In this document: piece by piece, positions 8,750 through 16,345 of the stretch
Position numbering within the stretch: the first letter of the stretch is position 1
Layout of the letters: every line of letters starts with the position of its first letter
DNA from: Oscillospiraceae bacterium
GTDB lineage: Bacteria; Bacillota_A; Clostridia; Oscillospirales; Oscillospiraceae
Reading direction: 5' to 3'
Assembly (NCBI GenBank): GCA_017537045.1
Contig: JAFYLN010000178.1
Location: 1-28,614, forward strand
DNA: 28,614 nucleotides
Made by a program: the position numbers and the translations under genes
The notes under the pieces: generated by a model
What the model was told of the DNA's origin: nothing
Databases searched by the model: none
Seen by the model: only the letters and a program-made list of their open reading frames with translations

Positions 8750-8790
8750 CAATCGATGTTTATTGTGCCGTTCCCCGGCTGAAAGACCGG
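8750..8790 (+). repeat. Truncated left end of the MITE-like element plus hairpin
   Basis: AATCGATGTTTATTGTGCCGTT matches the left terminus of the other copies with few changes and sits directly behind the exporter terminator. No right terminus follows. A TCCCCGG/CCGGGGA hairpin comes next, then the 3' end of the minus-strand lipoprotein gene at 8801. It may be a decayed copy. Confidence 0.5.
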
Positions 8791-8800
8791 GGAGGTGTGA

Positions 8801-9295
8801 TCAACCAACACTGTCGGCAGTCAGGGCGGACGATAGCTCTTTCAGATCGTCCAGTCCGGGCAGTTTATCTGTATAGCACCAGACGGTATAGTAAGCTTCG
8901 CCATTGTTGAAGTCATCAAACTTGAAAGACAGTGTCTTGTTTTGCAGGTAGTCATTCTGGATAACAGGCGCGGTCTGAATCTGGATGCCGGCATCGTGGA
9001 ACAGCTTACCCAGTGTATCAGCTATGGACTGGGGGACAGCATCGGAATCAGACTGGACTAAAACGGCGCAGAAAAACTGAATATTATCGCTTTCACCGCC
9101 CAGCTTGCCGACGGCGGTTTTCATCTCCACAATATCGACCTTATAGGTTTCAAAGGTGGTCTTTATCTGCTTTTCCAGCTCGGTTCTGGCAGCATCGGCA
9201 ACATTACCGGCAATTTCACCCACGACATCACTGCAGCCGCATAGTGCAATCAAAAGCGCAGAAATCAACACCAGCGTGGCAAATCGGAATTTCAT
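8801..9295 (-). CDS. Small lipoprotein of unknown function
   Basis: 164 residues. Residues 1-21 form a lipoprotein signal: KFR, hydrophobic stretch, lipobox LCGC with lipidated C21. The mature part is mixed alpha/beta, with an amphipathic helix rich in E/K (about 30-60) and a conserved-looking C-terminal half (NGEAYYTVWCYTDKLPGLDDL). No family recognised. The start at 9295 is chosen over an upstream in-frame start at 9412 because a GGAG site lies 8 nt before it and the lipoprotein signal begins there. It is monocistronic, divergent from tdk. Confidence 0.8.
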   Translation of the reverse strand: MKFRFATLVLISALLIALCGCSDVVGEIAGNVADAARTELEKQIKTTFETYKVDIVEMKTAVGKLGGESDNIQFFCAVLVQSDSDAVPQSIADTLGKLFHDAGIQIQTAPVIQNDYLQNKTLSFKFDDFNNGEAYYTVWCYTDKLPGLDDLKELSSALTADSVG

Positions 9296-9327
9296 AAGAA
9301 AAGCTCCTTTCAGGGGTGGTCTCCACA

Positions 9328-9356
9328 TTCTCTCATGAAGCTGGGAATTTGTCAAT
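9328..9356 (-). promoter_or_regulatory. Promoter of the lipoprotein gene
   Basis: On the minus strand, TTGACA (9356-9351), 17-nt spacer, GAGAAT (9333-9328). The -35 is perfect and the -10 matches four of six. Confidence 0.65.
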
Positions 9357-9406
9357 CGAAAGCAAGGACAGCCAGATAGCAATTGGGCATGCTGTCTAGA
9401 ATTTTC

Positions 9407-9435
9407 TTGCATATTGTGCCTTCTTTTGGTACAAT
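9407..9435 (+). promoter_or_regulatory. Promoter of the nucleoside salvage operon
   Basis: TTGCAT (9407-9412), 17-nt spacer, TACAAT (9430-9435), 29 bp before the tdk ATG. Confidence 0.8.
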
Positions 9436-9464
9436 GTAAGGACTGAGAAGAGAGGAGAACAGAA

Positions 9465-10067
9465 ATGGCAAAGCTCTATTTCAAATACGGTGCCATGGGT
9501 TCCAGCAAAACCGCCCAGGCGTTGATTACCAAATATAATTACGAAGAAAACGACATGAAGGTCTGGCTCTTAAAGCCCAGTGCCGATACCCGGGACGGTG
9601 TCAGCATCCTGCGCAGCCGCATCGGGCTGGAGGCGGAGGTGGAGATTGCGACCCCCGATGTGAATGTGTATGACCGCTTTGCCGCGGCCTTTGCCGGAAA
9701 CTGCCATGCGGTCATTGTGGATGAATGCCAGTTTCTGACCATGGAGCAGATCGACCAGCTGCGGCAGATTGTGGATGATTTTAATGTGCCGGTTATGTGC
9801 TTCGGCCTGCGCACCGACTTCCGAACCCACCTGTTCCCCGGTTCCATGCGCCTGATGGAGCTGGCCGATGCCATCGAAGAGATCAAGACCATGTGCGACT
9901 GCGGCACCAAGGCTACCGTCAATGCCCGTATCAATGACGGCTATATCGTTACCGAGGGTGCGCAGGTGGTTCTGGGCGGCAATGACTGCTATATTGCCAT
10001 GTGCCACCGCTGTTACATCCGCGGCATCCGGGAACATAAGAAGATTAAACTGCACGGACAAAACTGA
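9465..10067 (+). CDS. tdk: Thymidine kinase (type II)
   Basis: Phosphorylates thymidine (and deoxyuridine) with ATP, salvaging DNA precursors. 200 residues, normal for the family. The P-loop is GAMGSSKT (9-16), a variant of the usual GxMxSGK. VIVDECQF holds the catalytic base E87. The lasso-domain zinc cysteines are C144, C146, C180 and C183, and CFGLRTDFRTHLFPGS is the typical substrate-loop region. AGAGGAG lies 7 nt before the ATG. First gene of a salvage run, 33 bp ahead of deoC. Confidence 0.95.
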   Translation: MAKLYFKYGAMGSSKTAQALITKYNYEENDMKVWLLKPSADTRDGVSILRSRIGLEAEVEIATPDVNVYDRFAAAFAGNCHAVIVDECQFLTMEQIDQLRQIVDDFNVPVMCFGLRTDFRTHLFPGSMRLMELADAIEEIKTMCDCGTKATVNARINDGYIVTEGAQVVLGGNDCYIAMCHRCYIRGIREHKKIKLHGQN

Positions 10068-10100
10068 TTTTGAAATTAACACATAAGGAGTGTATTTAAT

Positions 10101-10769
10101 ATGGAACTGAAAGAGATTCTCGCCAAGTGTGACCATACCCTGCTGGCGCAAACCGCTACCTGGGCGGAAATCAAGGCGATCTGCGACGATGGTATGAAGT
10201 ATGAAACTGCATCTGTCTGCATCCCTGCATCCTTTGTCAAGCAGGCAAAGGAATATGTGGGCGAAAAACTGGCAATCTGCACGGTCATCGGCTTCCCCAA
10301 CGGCTATGCCACCACCGCTGCCAAGTGCTTCATGGCTAGCGATGCCGTGGACAACGGCGCTGACGAAGTGGATATGGTCATCAACATCGGCTGGGCAAAG
10401 GAGGGCAAGTGGGAGGAGATCACTTCCGAGATTGCAGCTATTAAGAAGGCTTGCAAGGGTAAGCTCCTGAAGGTCATCATCGAGACCTGCCTGCTGACCG
10501 ACAACGAGAAAATTGCCCTGTGCAAGTGTGTGTCCGATTCTGGTGCCGACTATATCAAGACCTCCACCGGCTTTAGCAAGGCTGGTGCTACCTTCACCGA
10601 CGTGGAACTGTTTGCAAAGCATGTGGCCCCTCACGTGAAGATCAAGGCTGCCGGCGGCATTTCCAGCATTGAGGATGCTGAAAAATTCATTGCGCTGGGG
10701 GCATCCCGTCTGGGCACCTCCCGGATCGTCAAGATCGCCAAGGGTCTGGAAAACGACGGAACTTATTAA
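10101..10769 (+). CDS. deoC: Deoxyribose-phosphate aldolase
   Basis: Cleaves 2-deoxyribose 5-phosphate into glyceraldehyde 3-phosphate and acetaldehyde, the last step of deoxyribonucleoside catabolism. 222 residues, typical of the short bacterial form. The Schiff-base lysine is K153 in DYIKTSTGF and the proton-relay lysine is K182 in IKAAGG; the [10 protein letters not shown] strand is also present. AAGGAG precedes the ATG. Separated from deoD by only 26 bp, so co-transcribed with tdk and deoD. It uses the product of deoB, encoded downstream. Confidence 0.97.
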   Translation: MELKEILAKCDHTLLAQTATWAEIKAICDDGMKYETASVCIPASFVKQAKEYVGEKLAICTVIGFPNGYATTAAKCFMASDAVDNGADEVDMVINIGWAKEGKWEEITSEIAAIKKACKGKLLKVIIETCLLTDNEKIALCKCVSDSGADYIKTSTGFSKAGATFTDVELFAKHVAPHVKIKAAGGISSIEDAEKFIALGASRLGTSRIVKIAKGLENDGTY

Positions 10770-10795
10770 TGTGTAATTTATGAAAGGTGATTATT

Positions 10796-11548
10796 ATGTC
10801 TAACTTCCCCTCTACCCCTCATATCAATGTACAGAATGAGATCGGCTTCGGCAAGACCGTGCTGATGCCCGGCGATCCCCTGCGCGCCAAGTTTATTGCA
10901 GAAAACTTTTTTGAAAATCCTGTCCTGGTCAACAATGTCCGCGGTGTCAACGGCTACACGGGCTATTACAAAGGCGTTAAGGTTTCCGTTATGGCTTCCG
11001 GCATGGGCATGCCCGCTATTGGCATCTATTCCCATGAGTTGTTCAACTTCTTCGGCGTGGAGAATATCATCCGTGTTGGTTCCGCCGGTTCCATTCAGGA
11101 AGACATCAACCTGTATGATCTGGTGATCGCACAGGGTGCATGCACCGATTCCAACTGGATGAGCCAGTTCCATCTGCCCGGCACCTTTGCACCCATTGCA
11201 AGCTATGAGCTGCTCAGCGAGGCAGTCAAGGCTGCTGAGGCCAATGGTGCAACCTATCATGTAGGCAATGTCAACTCCTCTGACGTGTTCTACGGTGACC
11301 ATGCGGGTGTTCCCGAGGGGCTGGACAGTGTTTACGGCCTGAAGAAGATGGGTGTTATGGCGCTGGAAATGGAAGCTGCCGCCCTGTACATGAATGCCGC
11401 CCGCTACGGCAAGCGCGGCCTGTGCATCTGCACCATCAGTGATCATGTGCTGACCGGCGTAGAAACCACCGCTGCCGAGCGCCAGACTGCGTTTACCACC
11501 ATGATGAAGGTGGCTCTGGACGTGGCTGTGGCTATGGAGAATAAGTAA
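10796..11548 (+). CDS. deoD: Purine nucleoside phosphorylase, DeoD type
   Basis: Phosphorolysis of purine (deoxy)ribonucleosides to base and (deoxy)ribose 1-phosphate. 250 residues, hexameric DeoD class by motifs: MPGDPLRAK near the N-terminus (phosphate binding), VMASGMGMP, RVGSAGS, LEMEAAALY (ribose binding) and TISDH with the catalytic Asp. The ATG at 10796 is preferred over an in-frame GTG at 10787, which overlaps the AAAGG ribosome site. It supplies deoxyribose 1-phosphate to DeoB. Confidence 0.96.
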   Translation: MSNFPSTPHINVQNEIGFGKTVLMPGDPLRAKFIAENFFENPVLVNNVRGVNGYTGYYKGVKVSVMASGMGMPAIGIYSHELFNFFGVENIIRVGSAGSIQEDINLYDLVIAQGACTDSNWMSQFHLPGTFAPIASYELLSEAVKAAEANGATYHVGNVNSSDVFYGDHAGVPEGLDSVYGLKKMGVMALEMEAAALYMNAARYGKRGLCICTISDHVLTGVETTAAERQTAFTTMMKVALDVAVAMENK

Positions 11549-11555
11549 TTTGAAA

Positions 11556-11695
11556 ACTACGCCTTGGCTCCCTCTTTGAGGGGGCTGGCACGGCGTAAGC
11601 CGTGACTGGGGGAGTGTCTGTTCATGATAGGACACTCCCTCCGTCTCGCCTTATGGCGGGACACCCCCCTCTCTGAGAGAGGAAAGTTTCTTTTT
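11556..11695. repeat. Palindromic intergenic repeat between deoD and deoB
   Basis: A chain of nested hairpins: CCCTC/GAGGG near 11569, CACGGCGTAAGCCGTG (11589-11604), a GGAGTGTC/GACACTCC stem around 11612-11640, TCTCGCC/GGCGGGA and CCTCTCT/AGAGAGG at the end. The outer parts (GGCTCCCTC at the start, GAGAGAGG at the end) suggest one large cruciform. The pattern resembles dispersed GGCTCCC...CTGACTG repeats of Oscillospiraceae. It is a different family from the MITE-like copies and lies inside the presumed deo transcript. Confidence 0.65.
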
Positions 11696-11708
11696 TGAGG
11701 TGAACGTT

Positions 11709-12875
11709 ATGAAACGAATCTTTTTATTTGTACTGGATTCTTTCGGTATCGGCGCAATGCCCGATGCGGAAAGTTTCGGCGATGCAGGTGTCAATACCCT
11801 GGCTGCCTGCGCCACATCCTCCAAGCTGCATATCCCCAATATGGTCGCCGCAGGTCTTGGCAACGTGGACGGCGTATCGTGCCTGCCCAAGGCAGAGATC
11901 TCTGCCGGTGCAGTGGCACGGCTGAAGGAAGCTTCCATGGGCAAGGACACCACCATCGGCCACTGGGAGATCGCAGGTCTGGTATCTCCCGATCCTCTGC
12001 CAACCTACCCCGCAGGCTTCCCCGAAGAAGTGCTGGAGCCTTTCCGCAAGGCAACGGGTCGCGGCATCCTCGCCAATGCACCCTGGTCTGGCACGGAAGT
12101 TATTATGAAGTACGGTGATGAGCATGTGAAAACCGGCGATCTGATCGTCTATACCTCTGCCGATTCCGTATTCCAGATCGCAGCCCATGAGGAAGTCGTG
12201 CCCTTGGAAAAGCTCTATGAATATTGCCATATTGCCAGAGCGCAATTACAGGGCAAGCATGGTGTAGGCCGCGTCATTGCCCGTCCCTTTGTGGGGCAGA
12301 GCGGTGCCTACAAACGCACCTCCAACCGGCATGACTATTCTCTGGAGCCGCCGAGGGAGACCATGCTGGATGCCATCAAGGCGGCAGGAAAGGCATCCAT
12401 CGGCGTGGGCAAGATCCATGATATTTTTGCCGGCCGCGGTACCACGGAGCATGTGTATAATACCAGCAACGCCAACGGCATGGAGCATGCCATGCACTAT
12501 GCAGACGAGGAGTTTGAGGGTCTGTGCTTTGTGAATCTGGTGGACTTCGACATGCTATTCGGCCACCGCCGCGACATTGACGGCTACGCCAATGCCCTGT
12601 CGGAATTCGATGCATGGCTTGGCGGCTTTATGGAAAAAATGGGCGAGGATGATCTGGTTATGGTCACGGCTGACCACGGCTGCGATCCTGCATATGCGGC
12701 CACCACCGACCATACCCGTGAGTATGTCCCTCTGCTGGTTCTGGGCAAAAAGGTCAAAAATGTGAACCTTGGCACACGCAGTAGCTTTGCGGATATTGCA
12801 GCCACTGTGACCGACCTGCTGGGCGTTCCCTACAATACCCCCGGCAAGAGCTTCGCAAAGAAAATTGTAGGATAA
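11709..12875 (+). CDS. deoB: Phosphopentomutase
   Basis: Interconverts (deoxy)ribose 1-phosphate and 5-phosphate, linking DeoD to DeoC. 388 residues, normal for this alkaline-phosphatase-superfamily enzyme. LDSFGIGAMPDA carries the first metal Asp (D10), GKDTTIGHWE the phosphorylatable Thr (T81, aligned with T85 of the Bacillus enzyme), and VDFDMLFGHRRD and VTADHG the remaining metal ligands. ATG 11709 has GAGG 7-8 nt upstream; an in-frame GTG at 11700 is too close to that site. The TAA stop coincides with the first three bases of MITE-like copy C. Confidence 0.96.
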   Translation: MKRIFLFVLDSFGIGAMPDAESFGDAGVNTLAACATSSKLHIPNMVAAGLGNVDGVSCLPKAEISAGAVARLKEASMGKDTTIGHWEIAGLVSPDPLPTYPAGFPEEVLEPFRKATGRGILANAPWSGTEVIMKYGDEHVKTGDLIVYTSADSVFQIAAHEEVVPLEKLYEYCHIARAQLQGKHGVGRVIARPFVGQSGAYKRTSNRHDYSLEPPRETMLDAIKAAGKASIGVGKIHDIFAGRGTTEHVYNTSNANGMEHAMHYADEEFEGLCFVNLVDFDMLFGHRRDIDGYANALSEFDAWLGGFMEKMGEDDLVMVTADHGCDPAYAATTDHTREYVPLLVLGKKVKNVNLGTRSSFADIAATVTDLLGVPYNTPGKSFAKKIVG

Positions 12876-13111
12876 ATTGATGTTTGTCGCACCATGTGCC
12901 GTGGATAACGTAGGGGCGACCATTGGTCGCCCGCGCAGCAGAATGTTGCGAATTCGCATTGGATTTCGGCAAATTCGTAACATTGTACCGCCGGGCGCAT
13001 TGCAGAGCGCAGCGAATTAAAATGGGTCGATTGCCGGTGGCAATCGCACAATAATTCATGGGTCGCCGCCCCTACATTCATAACTGGAACAGAACGATAA
13101 ACTGAAATCTG
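12873..13111 (+). mobile_element. MITE-like element, copy C
   Basis: Left terminus TAAATTGATGTTTGTCGC (starting inside the deoB stop codon), right terminus CGATAAACTGAAATCTG. The interior holds the stem GGGGCGACC-ATT-GGTCGCCC, the stem around TGCGAATTCGCATTGG, and the stem CGATTGCC-GGT-GGCAATCG. It matches copy A in inverse orientation through most of its length and copy E in the first half. The right end is 12 bp from the cdd start, so the cdd ribosome site directly borders it. Confidence 0.8.
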
Positions 13112-13123
13112 AAAGGAGCATGT

Positions 13124-13540
13124 ATGACACCTGAAAAACTGGTCGAACTGGCGAAAGAAGCCATGACCCATGCCTATGTGCCCTACTCCGACTATAAAGT
13201 CGGCGCGGCGCTGCTGTGCAGGGATGGTACGGTCTATCAGGGCTGCAACATCGAAAATGCGGCCTACGGCCCCACCAACTGCGCGGAACGTACCGCATTT
13301 TTTAAAGCGGTCTATGACGGCCACCGGGATTTTATAGCCATTGCGGTCTGCGGCGGAAAGGACGGCATTATCACCGGCGGTTTTCCGCCCTGCGGTGTGT
13401 GCCGTCAGGTTATGCGGGAATTCTGCGGGGATGATTTTGTTATTTACATGGTCGATACAGATGGCTATGAAGCGCATACTCTGGCGGAGATTCTCCCGTA
13501 CAGCTTCAGTGCCAAAAAGCATATGAACGAAGCTAAATAA
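13124..13540 (+). CDS. cdd: Cytidine deaminase
   Basis: Zinc enzyme converting cytidine and deoxycytidine to (deoxy)uridine. 138 residues, typical of the tetrameric short form. NCAERTA provides zinc ligand C53 and catalytic E55; PPCGVCRQV provides C90 and C93. AAAGGAG precedes the ATG. It completes the salvage run tdk-deoC-deoD-deoB-cdd, though MITE-like copy C separates it from deoB; whether transcription passes through the element is not known. Confidence 0.95.
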   Translation: MTPEKLVELAKEAMTHAYVPYSDYKVGAALLCRDGTVYQGCNIENAAYGPTNCAERTAFFKAVYDGHRDFIAIAVCGGKDGIITGGFPPCGVCRQVMREFCGDDFVIYMVDTDGYEAHTLAEILPYSFSAKKHMNEAK

Positions 13541-13594
13541 GGATCACCGGAAGAAAGAAATCTCGTGATATTTTACAAAACTTGTGAAAATCAG

Positions 13595-13623
13595 TTGATT
13601 TTTCCGCTTAAGTGTGCGACAAT
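13595..13623 (+). promoter_or_regulatory. Probable promoter of the BMP lipoprotein gene
   Basis: TTGATT (13595-13600), 17-nt spacer, GACAAT (13618-13623). It would give a leader of about 130 nt. Confidence 0.5.
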
Positions 13624-13650
13624 AAACCCGGCATAAGTACATACCTTGCT

Positions 13651-13691
13651 GAAAAGGGCTAGCCCTTTTCCTTTCTCATTTTATGAGAAAG
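13651..13691 (+). promoter_or_regulatory. Two abutting hairpins in the leader of the BMP lipoprotein gene
   Basis: A perfect 20-bp palindrome (13651-13670, GAAAAGGGCT and complement) is followed with no gap by a 9-bp stem (CTTTCTCAT / ATGAGAAAG, TTT loop, 13671-13691). They lie between the proposed promoter and the gene. The first could pause or terminate transcription; the pair could also stabilise a highly expressed binding-protein mRNA. No known riboswitch consensus was recognised. Confidence 0.6.
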
Positions 13692-13758
13692 GATGAAAAT
13701 TTGGCTTTTGCAGCATCTGCGCTGTAATTGCATATACATTTTTATGGAGGAATGAAAC

Positions 13759-14952
13759 ATGAAAAAGATTCTGGCAATGCTGCTGGCTCTGGTTATGGTT
13801 CTGAGCCTGGCTGCATGCGGCGGCAGCGGCGCTGCTGCTGCTGACGAAGGCGGCTACAAGGTCGCAATGATTACTGACTACGGTGACATCACCGACCAGT
13901 CCTTCAACCAGACCACTTACGAAGCCTGCAAGGCTTTTGCAGAGGCAAACAACGTTCCCTTCACCTACTTCAAACCCGCAGGTGACTCCGATGCAGAGCG
14001 TGTTGCAATGATCGAAAAGGCTATTGACGAGGGCTACAATGTCATCGTGATGCCTGGCTATGCTTTTGCTGGCTCTGTCTACGCTATGCAGGATGTTTAT
14101 CCCGATGTTAAGTTCATCGCTCTGGACGTTTCCGAGTACGATGTCCACAGCTGCTTCTACAACAAGGATGAGAACGGCAACTGGACCACTCTGATCGACG
14201 AGAACAATCCCGCACACATTTCCGCAAACGTTTACTGCGCTGTTTATCAGGAAGAGTTGTGCGGCTACATGGCTGGCTACGCAGCTGTCAAGCTGGGCTA
14301 CACCAAGCTGGGCTTCCTGGGCGGCATGGCTGTTCCCGCTGTTCAGCGTTACGGCTACGGCTTCGTGCAGGGCGCTGACGCTGCTGCCAAGGAGCTGAAC
14401 ATCACCGTGGATATGAACTACATCTACGGCGGCCTGTTCTACGGCACCGCTGACATCACTGCTGTTATGGACACCTGGTATCAGGGCGGCACCGAGATCG
14501 TCTTCGCTTGCGGCGGCGGCATCTTCACTTCCGCCGTTGACGCAGCCAAGAAGGTCGAGGGCACCAAGGTCATCGGTGTTGACGTTGACCAGGCTGGTGT
14601 TATCGCCGCCTACGCTGGCGATGCTGACACCTCTCTGACCATCACCTCCGCTATGAAGGGCCTGTACCCCACCACCGTCGATACTCTGACCGATGTCATC
14701 ATCAACGGCAACTGGGAGAAGTACTCCGGTAAGGTTACCACTCTGGGTCTGGTCAGTGGTGACGATCCCGAGGCTAACTACGTTCAGATTCCCATGGAAT
14801 CCACTCAGTGGTCCGATTCCTTCACCAAGGATGACTACAAGGCACTGGTCAAGGGCATGTTCGATGGCACCATCATCGTTTCTGGCGATGTCTCCGTGGA
14901 ACCCACCGTCACCAATGTGAATGTTGACTATCAGGGTCAGATCGTTGGCTAA
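13759..14952 (+). CDS. BMP-family nucleoside-binding lipoprotein
   Basis: Substrate-binding protein of the BMP/PnrA family, which deliver nucleosides to ABC importers. 397 residues. Lipoprotein signal with lipobox LAAC and lipidated C20, then a Gly/Ala linker and a type-I periplasmic-binding fold (YKVAMITDYGDITDQSFNQTTYEA, NVIVMPGYAF, KLGFLGGMAVPAVQRYGYGF). GGAGG sits 7 nt before the ATG. Its likely partners, the ATPase and permeases at 18831-22440, are 4 kb away on the other strand. Placement next to the salvage operon supports nucleosides as the substrate. Codon use is strongly biased, suggesting high expression. Confidence 0.92.
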   Translation: MKKILAMLLALVMVLSLAACGGSGAAAADEGGYKVAMITDYGDITDQSFNQTTYEACKAFAEANNVPFTYFKPAGDSDAERVAMIEKAIDEGYNVIVMPGYAFAGSVYAMQDVYPDVKFIALDVSEYDVHSCFYNKDENGNWTTLIDENNPAHISANVYCAVYQEELCGYMAGYAAVKLGYTKLGFLGGMAVPAVQRYGYGFVQGADAAAKELNITVDMNYIYGGLFYGTADITAVMDTWYQGGTEIVFACGGGIFTSAVDAAKKVEGTKVIGVDVDQAGVIAAYAGDADTSLTITSAMKGLYPTTVDTLTDVIINGNWEKYSGKVTTLGLVSGDDPEANYVQIPMESTQWSDSFTKDDYKALVKGMFDGTIIVSGDVSVEPTVTNVNVDYQGQIVG

Positions 14953-14966
14953 TTGCAATCAAGATG

Positions 14967-14995
14967 AAAAGGACGGGCATTTGCCCGTCCTTTTT
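14967..14995 (+). terminator. Intrinsic terminator after the BMP lipoprotein gene
   Basis: A 12- to 13-bp stem (AAAAGGACGGGC and complement) ends in TTTTT, 15 bp behind the stop codon. Confidence 0.9.
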
Positions 14996-15002
14996 ATATG
15001 TG

Positions 15003-15110
15003 TAAGACAAATTACCGCACCATGTAGCGTGGACGACGTAGGGGAGGCGATCCATAAATTCTGCCGCCCCTACATGCACAATCGAAACAGAACGATAAAC
15101 TGAAATTTGA
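15003..15110 (+). mobile_element. MITE-like element, copy D (short)
   Basis: A 108-bp version: degenerate left end (TAAGACAAATTACCGCACCATGTAG), the GTGGACGACGTAGGGG module and CCGCCCCTACATGCACAATCGAAACAG, then an intact right terminus CGATAAACTGAAATTTG. The central modules of copies A, C and E are missing. It lies just behind the BMP gene terminator. Confidence 0.65.
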
Positions 15111-15120
15111 AATGCCGCAA

Positions 15121-15151
15121 GCAAAAAGCGCGTGCCGGAAAGCACGCGCTT
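15121..15151 (-). terminator. Intrinsic terminator of the D,D-carboxypeptidase gene
   Basis: A 10-bp stem (AAGCGCGTGC and complement, 15126-15151), followed on the minus strand by TTTTT, ends the carboxypeptidase transcript a few bases past its stop codon. Confidence 0.85.
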
Positions 15152-15155
15152 ACAT

Positions 15156-16217
15156 TTATCCAACGCTTTCGTCTGACTGCATTTCCAACCGGAGCTGTGT
15201 TTTAACTGCCTTCACCAATTGAATCGCATCCCAGAAGCGGCTGTTCTTTGAGGTATAGCCAAACAGGCCGATAACGATTTCTCCTTCATCAAAGGTGAAT
15301 GCGGACATCAGACTGTAGCCTGCCGGGCGGGTATAACCTGTTTTCATGCCTATAGCATCGGAACGGTAGTAACCCTCCTCGGGGTTCAGCAACAGATTGG
15401 AGTTTTCCCAGACCGCATAATGGCCGGACACGAATGTGGTTTCGTCCTTTGCCAGACGCATATACCGGCGAATGGTGTTGTTTTCCAACGCCAGCTTTGA
15501 AATACGGGCAAGGTCGTTCAGACAGGTGTAATGAGAACCGGTGTGCCAGCCATCCGGATTGGAAAAATGGCTTTTTTCAAAACCAAGCGCATCAGCCTGA
15601 CGGTTCATTTCATCCACAAAGGCCTGCACCGCATCCGCTGGGGTCAAGTTCTCATCCTGCGCAATGACCCGTCCTGCAGCGGCTGCAAGAATGATGGCGG
15701 CATCGTTGCCACTGGGGAGCATCATACCTTCCACGACCGTTTTAACCCGAAGCTGTGCGCCCTTTCCGATGAAGGCAAGGGAGGAACCCTCGTGAACCAG
15801 ATCCAGTTCATCACCGGCGGTGATGACGGCGTCAGGATCCAGATATTGCAGGGCAACATAGCTGGAGAACAGCTTCGTGATGCTGGCGGGGAAGAGCTTG
15901 CCGTTTCCGACTGTTTTAGAGTAGAGAATCTGATCGGTGGCGGTGTGGTAAACAATGATATGGCGGGCTTCCATACCCTGTGCCAGGGTATCGCAAATCT
16001 GATAAATTGCAGTATTCGGATCAGCGCTGTGCAGAACAGGCACGGTGGCCTCCGGTTCTGTTGTTGCCGGCGTGACAGGCACCGTTTCCGGCACAGCCTG
16101 AACAGCTTCCGTGGGAAGCACAGTGACCTCCTGTGCAGAAACAGGCAGAGGCAAGGGCAGCAAAAGAGCCATCACGAGAATAACTGCAATGATCGCCTGA
16201 TGCAATTGTTTTCTCAT
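15156..16217 (-). CDS. Serine-type D-Ala-D-Ala carboxypeptidase (peptidase S11)
   Basis: Penicillin-binding carboxypeptidase that trims the terminal D-Ala from peptidoglycan stem peptides outside the membrane. 353 residues from the chosen start: signal peptide about 1-28 (ends near VSAQ), a Thr/Pro/Val-rich linker (about 30-65), then the catalytic domain. The three active-site motifs are present: S112-ITK, S169-GN and K292-TG. GGAGGG lies 5-6 nt before the ATG at 16217; a longer frame to 16307 would run through the promoter. The short C-terminus after the domain lacks a clear amphipathic anchor helix, so membrane attachment is uncertain. Confidence 0.92.
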   Translation of the reverse strand: MRKQLHQAIIAVILVMALLLPLPLPVSAQEVTVLPTEAVQAVPETVPVTPATTEPEATVPVLHSADPNTAIYQICDTLAQGMEARHIIVYHTATDQILYSKTVGNGKLFPASITKLFSSYVALQYLDPDAVITAGDELDLVHEGSSLAFIGKGAQLRVKTVVEGMMLPSGNDAAIILAAAAGRVIAQDENLTPADAVQAFVDEMNRQADALGFEKSHFSNPDGWHTGSHYTCLNDLARISKLALENNTIRRYMRLAKDETTFVSGHYAVWENSNLLLNPEEGYYRSDAIGMKTGYTRPAGYSLMSAFTFDEGEIVIGLFGYTSKNSRFWDAIQLVKAVKTQLRLEMQSDESVG

Positions 16218-16244
16218 GATTATCCCTCCTTTTTTCCGGGAATC

Positions 16245-16273
16245 ATTATAGTGATTTCTGCGCAGAATGTCAA
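16245..16273 (-). promoter_or_regulatory. Consensus promoter of the carboxypeptidase gene with palindromic spacer
   Basis: On the minus strand TTGACA (16273-16268), exactly 17 nt, TATAAT (16250-16245): perfect in both boxes. The spacer contains a perfect 12-bp palindrome, TTCTGCGCAGAA (16256-16267), directly abutting the -35, a position where a bound repressor would block polymerase. Confidence 0.9.
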
Positions 16274-16291
16274 GGTTCAGTATTTTTTCGG

Positions 16292-16320
16292 TTGAGAAAT
16301 GTTGCATTCTGTGGTATTTT
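16292..16320 (+). promoter_or_regulatory. Divergent promoter of the GNAT gene pair
   Basis: TTGAGA (16292-16297), 17-nt spacer, TATTTT (16315-16320), 25 bp before the first start codon. It lies back-to-back with the carboxypeptidase promoter. Confidence 0.6.
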
Positions 16321-16345
16321 AGGGAATGTAAGGAAAGGAAGTGGC

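Noticed and set aside
5149..8752. Two long minus-strand open frames (5149-6732 and 6695-8752) across the ABC exporter genes
   Set aside because: Same cause as above: shadows of strongly biased coding sequence, with His/Gln-rich, domain-free translations.
11946..11975. Possible loss of the phosphothreonine in DeoB (GKDTTIGHWE instead of GKDTMTGHWE)
   Set aside because: The phosphorylated Thr of the Bacillus enzyme (T85) is the one directly after the Asp, and that residue (T81) is kept; only a non-nucleophilic position differs.
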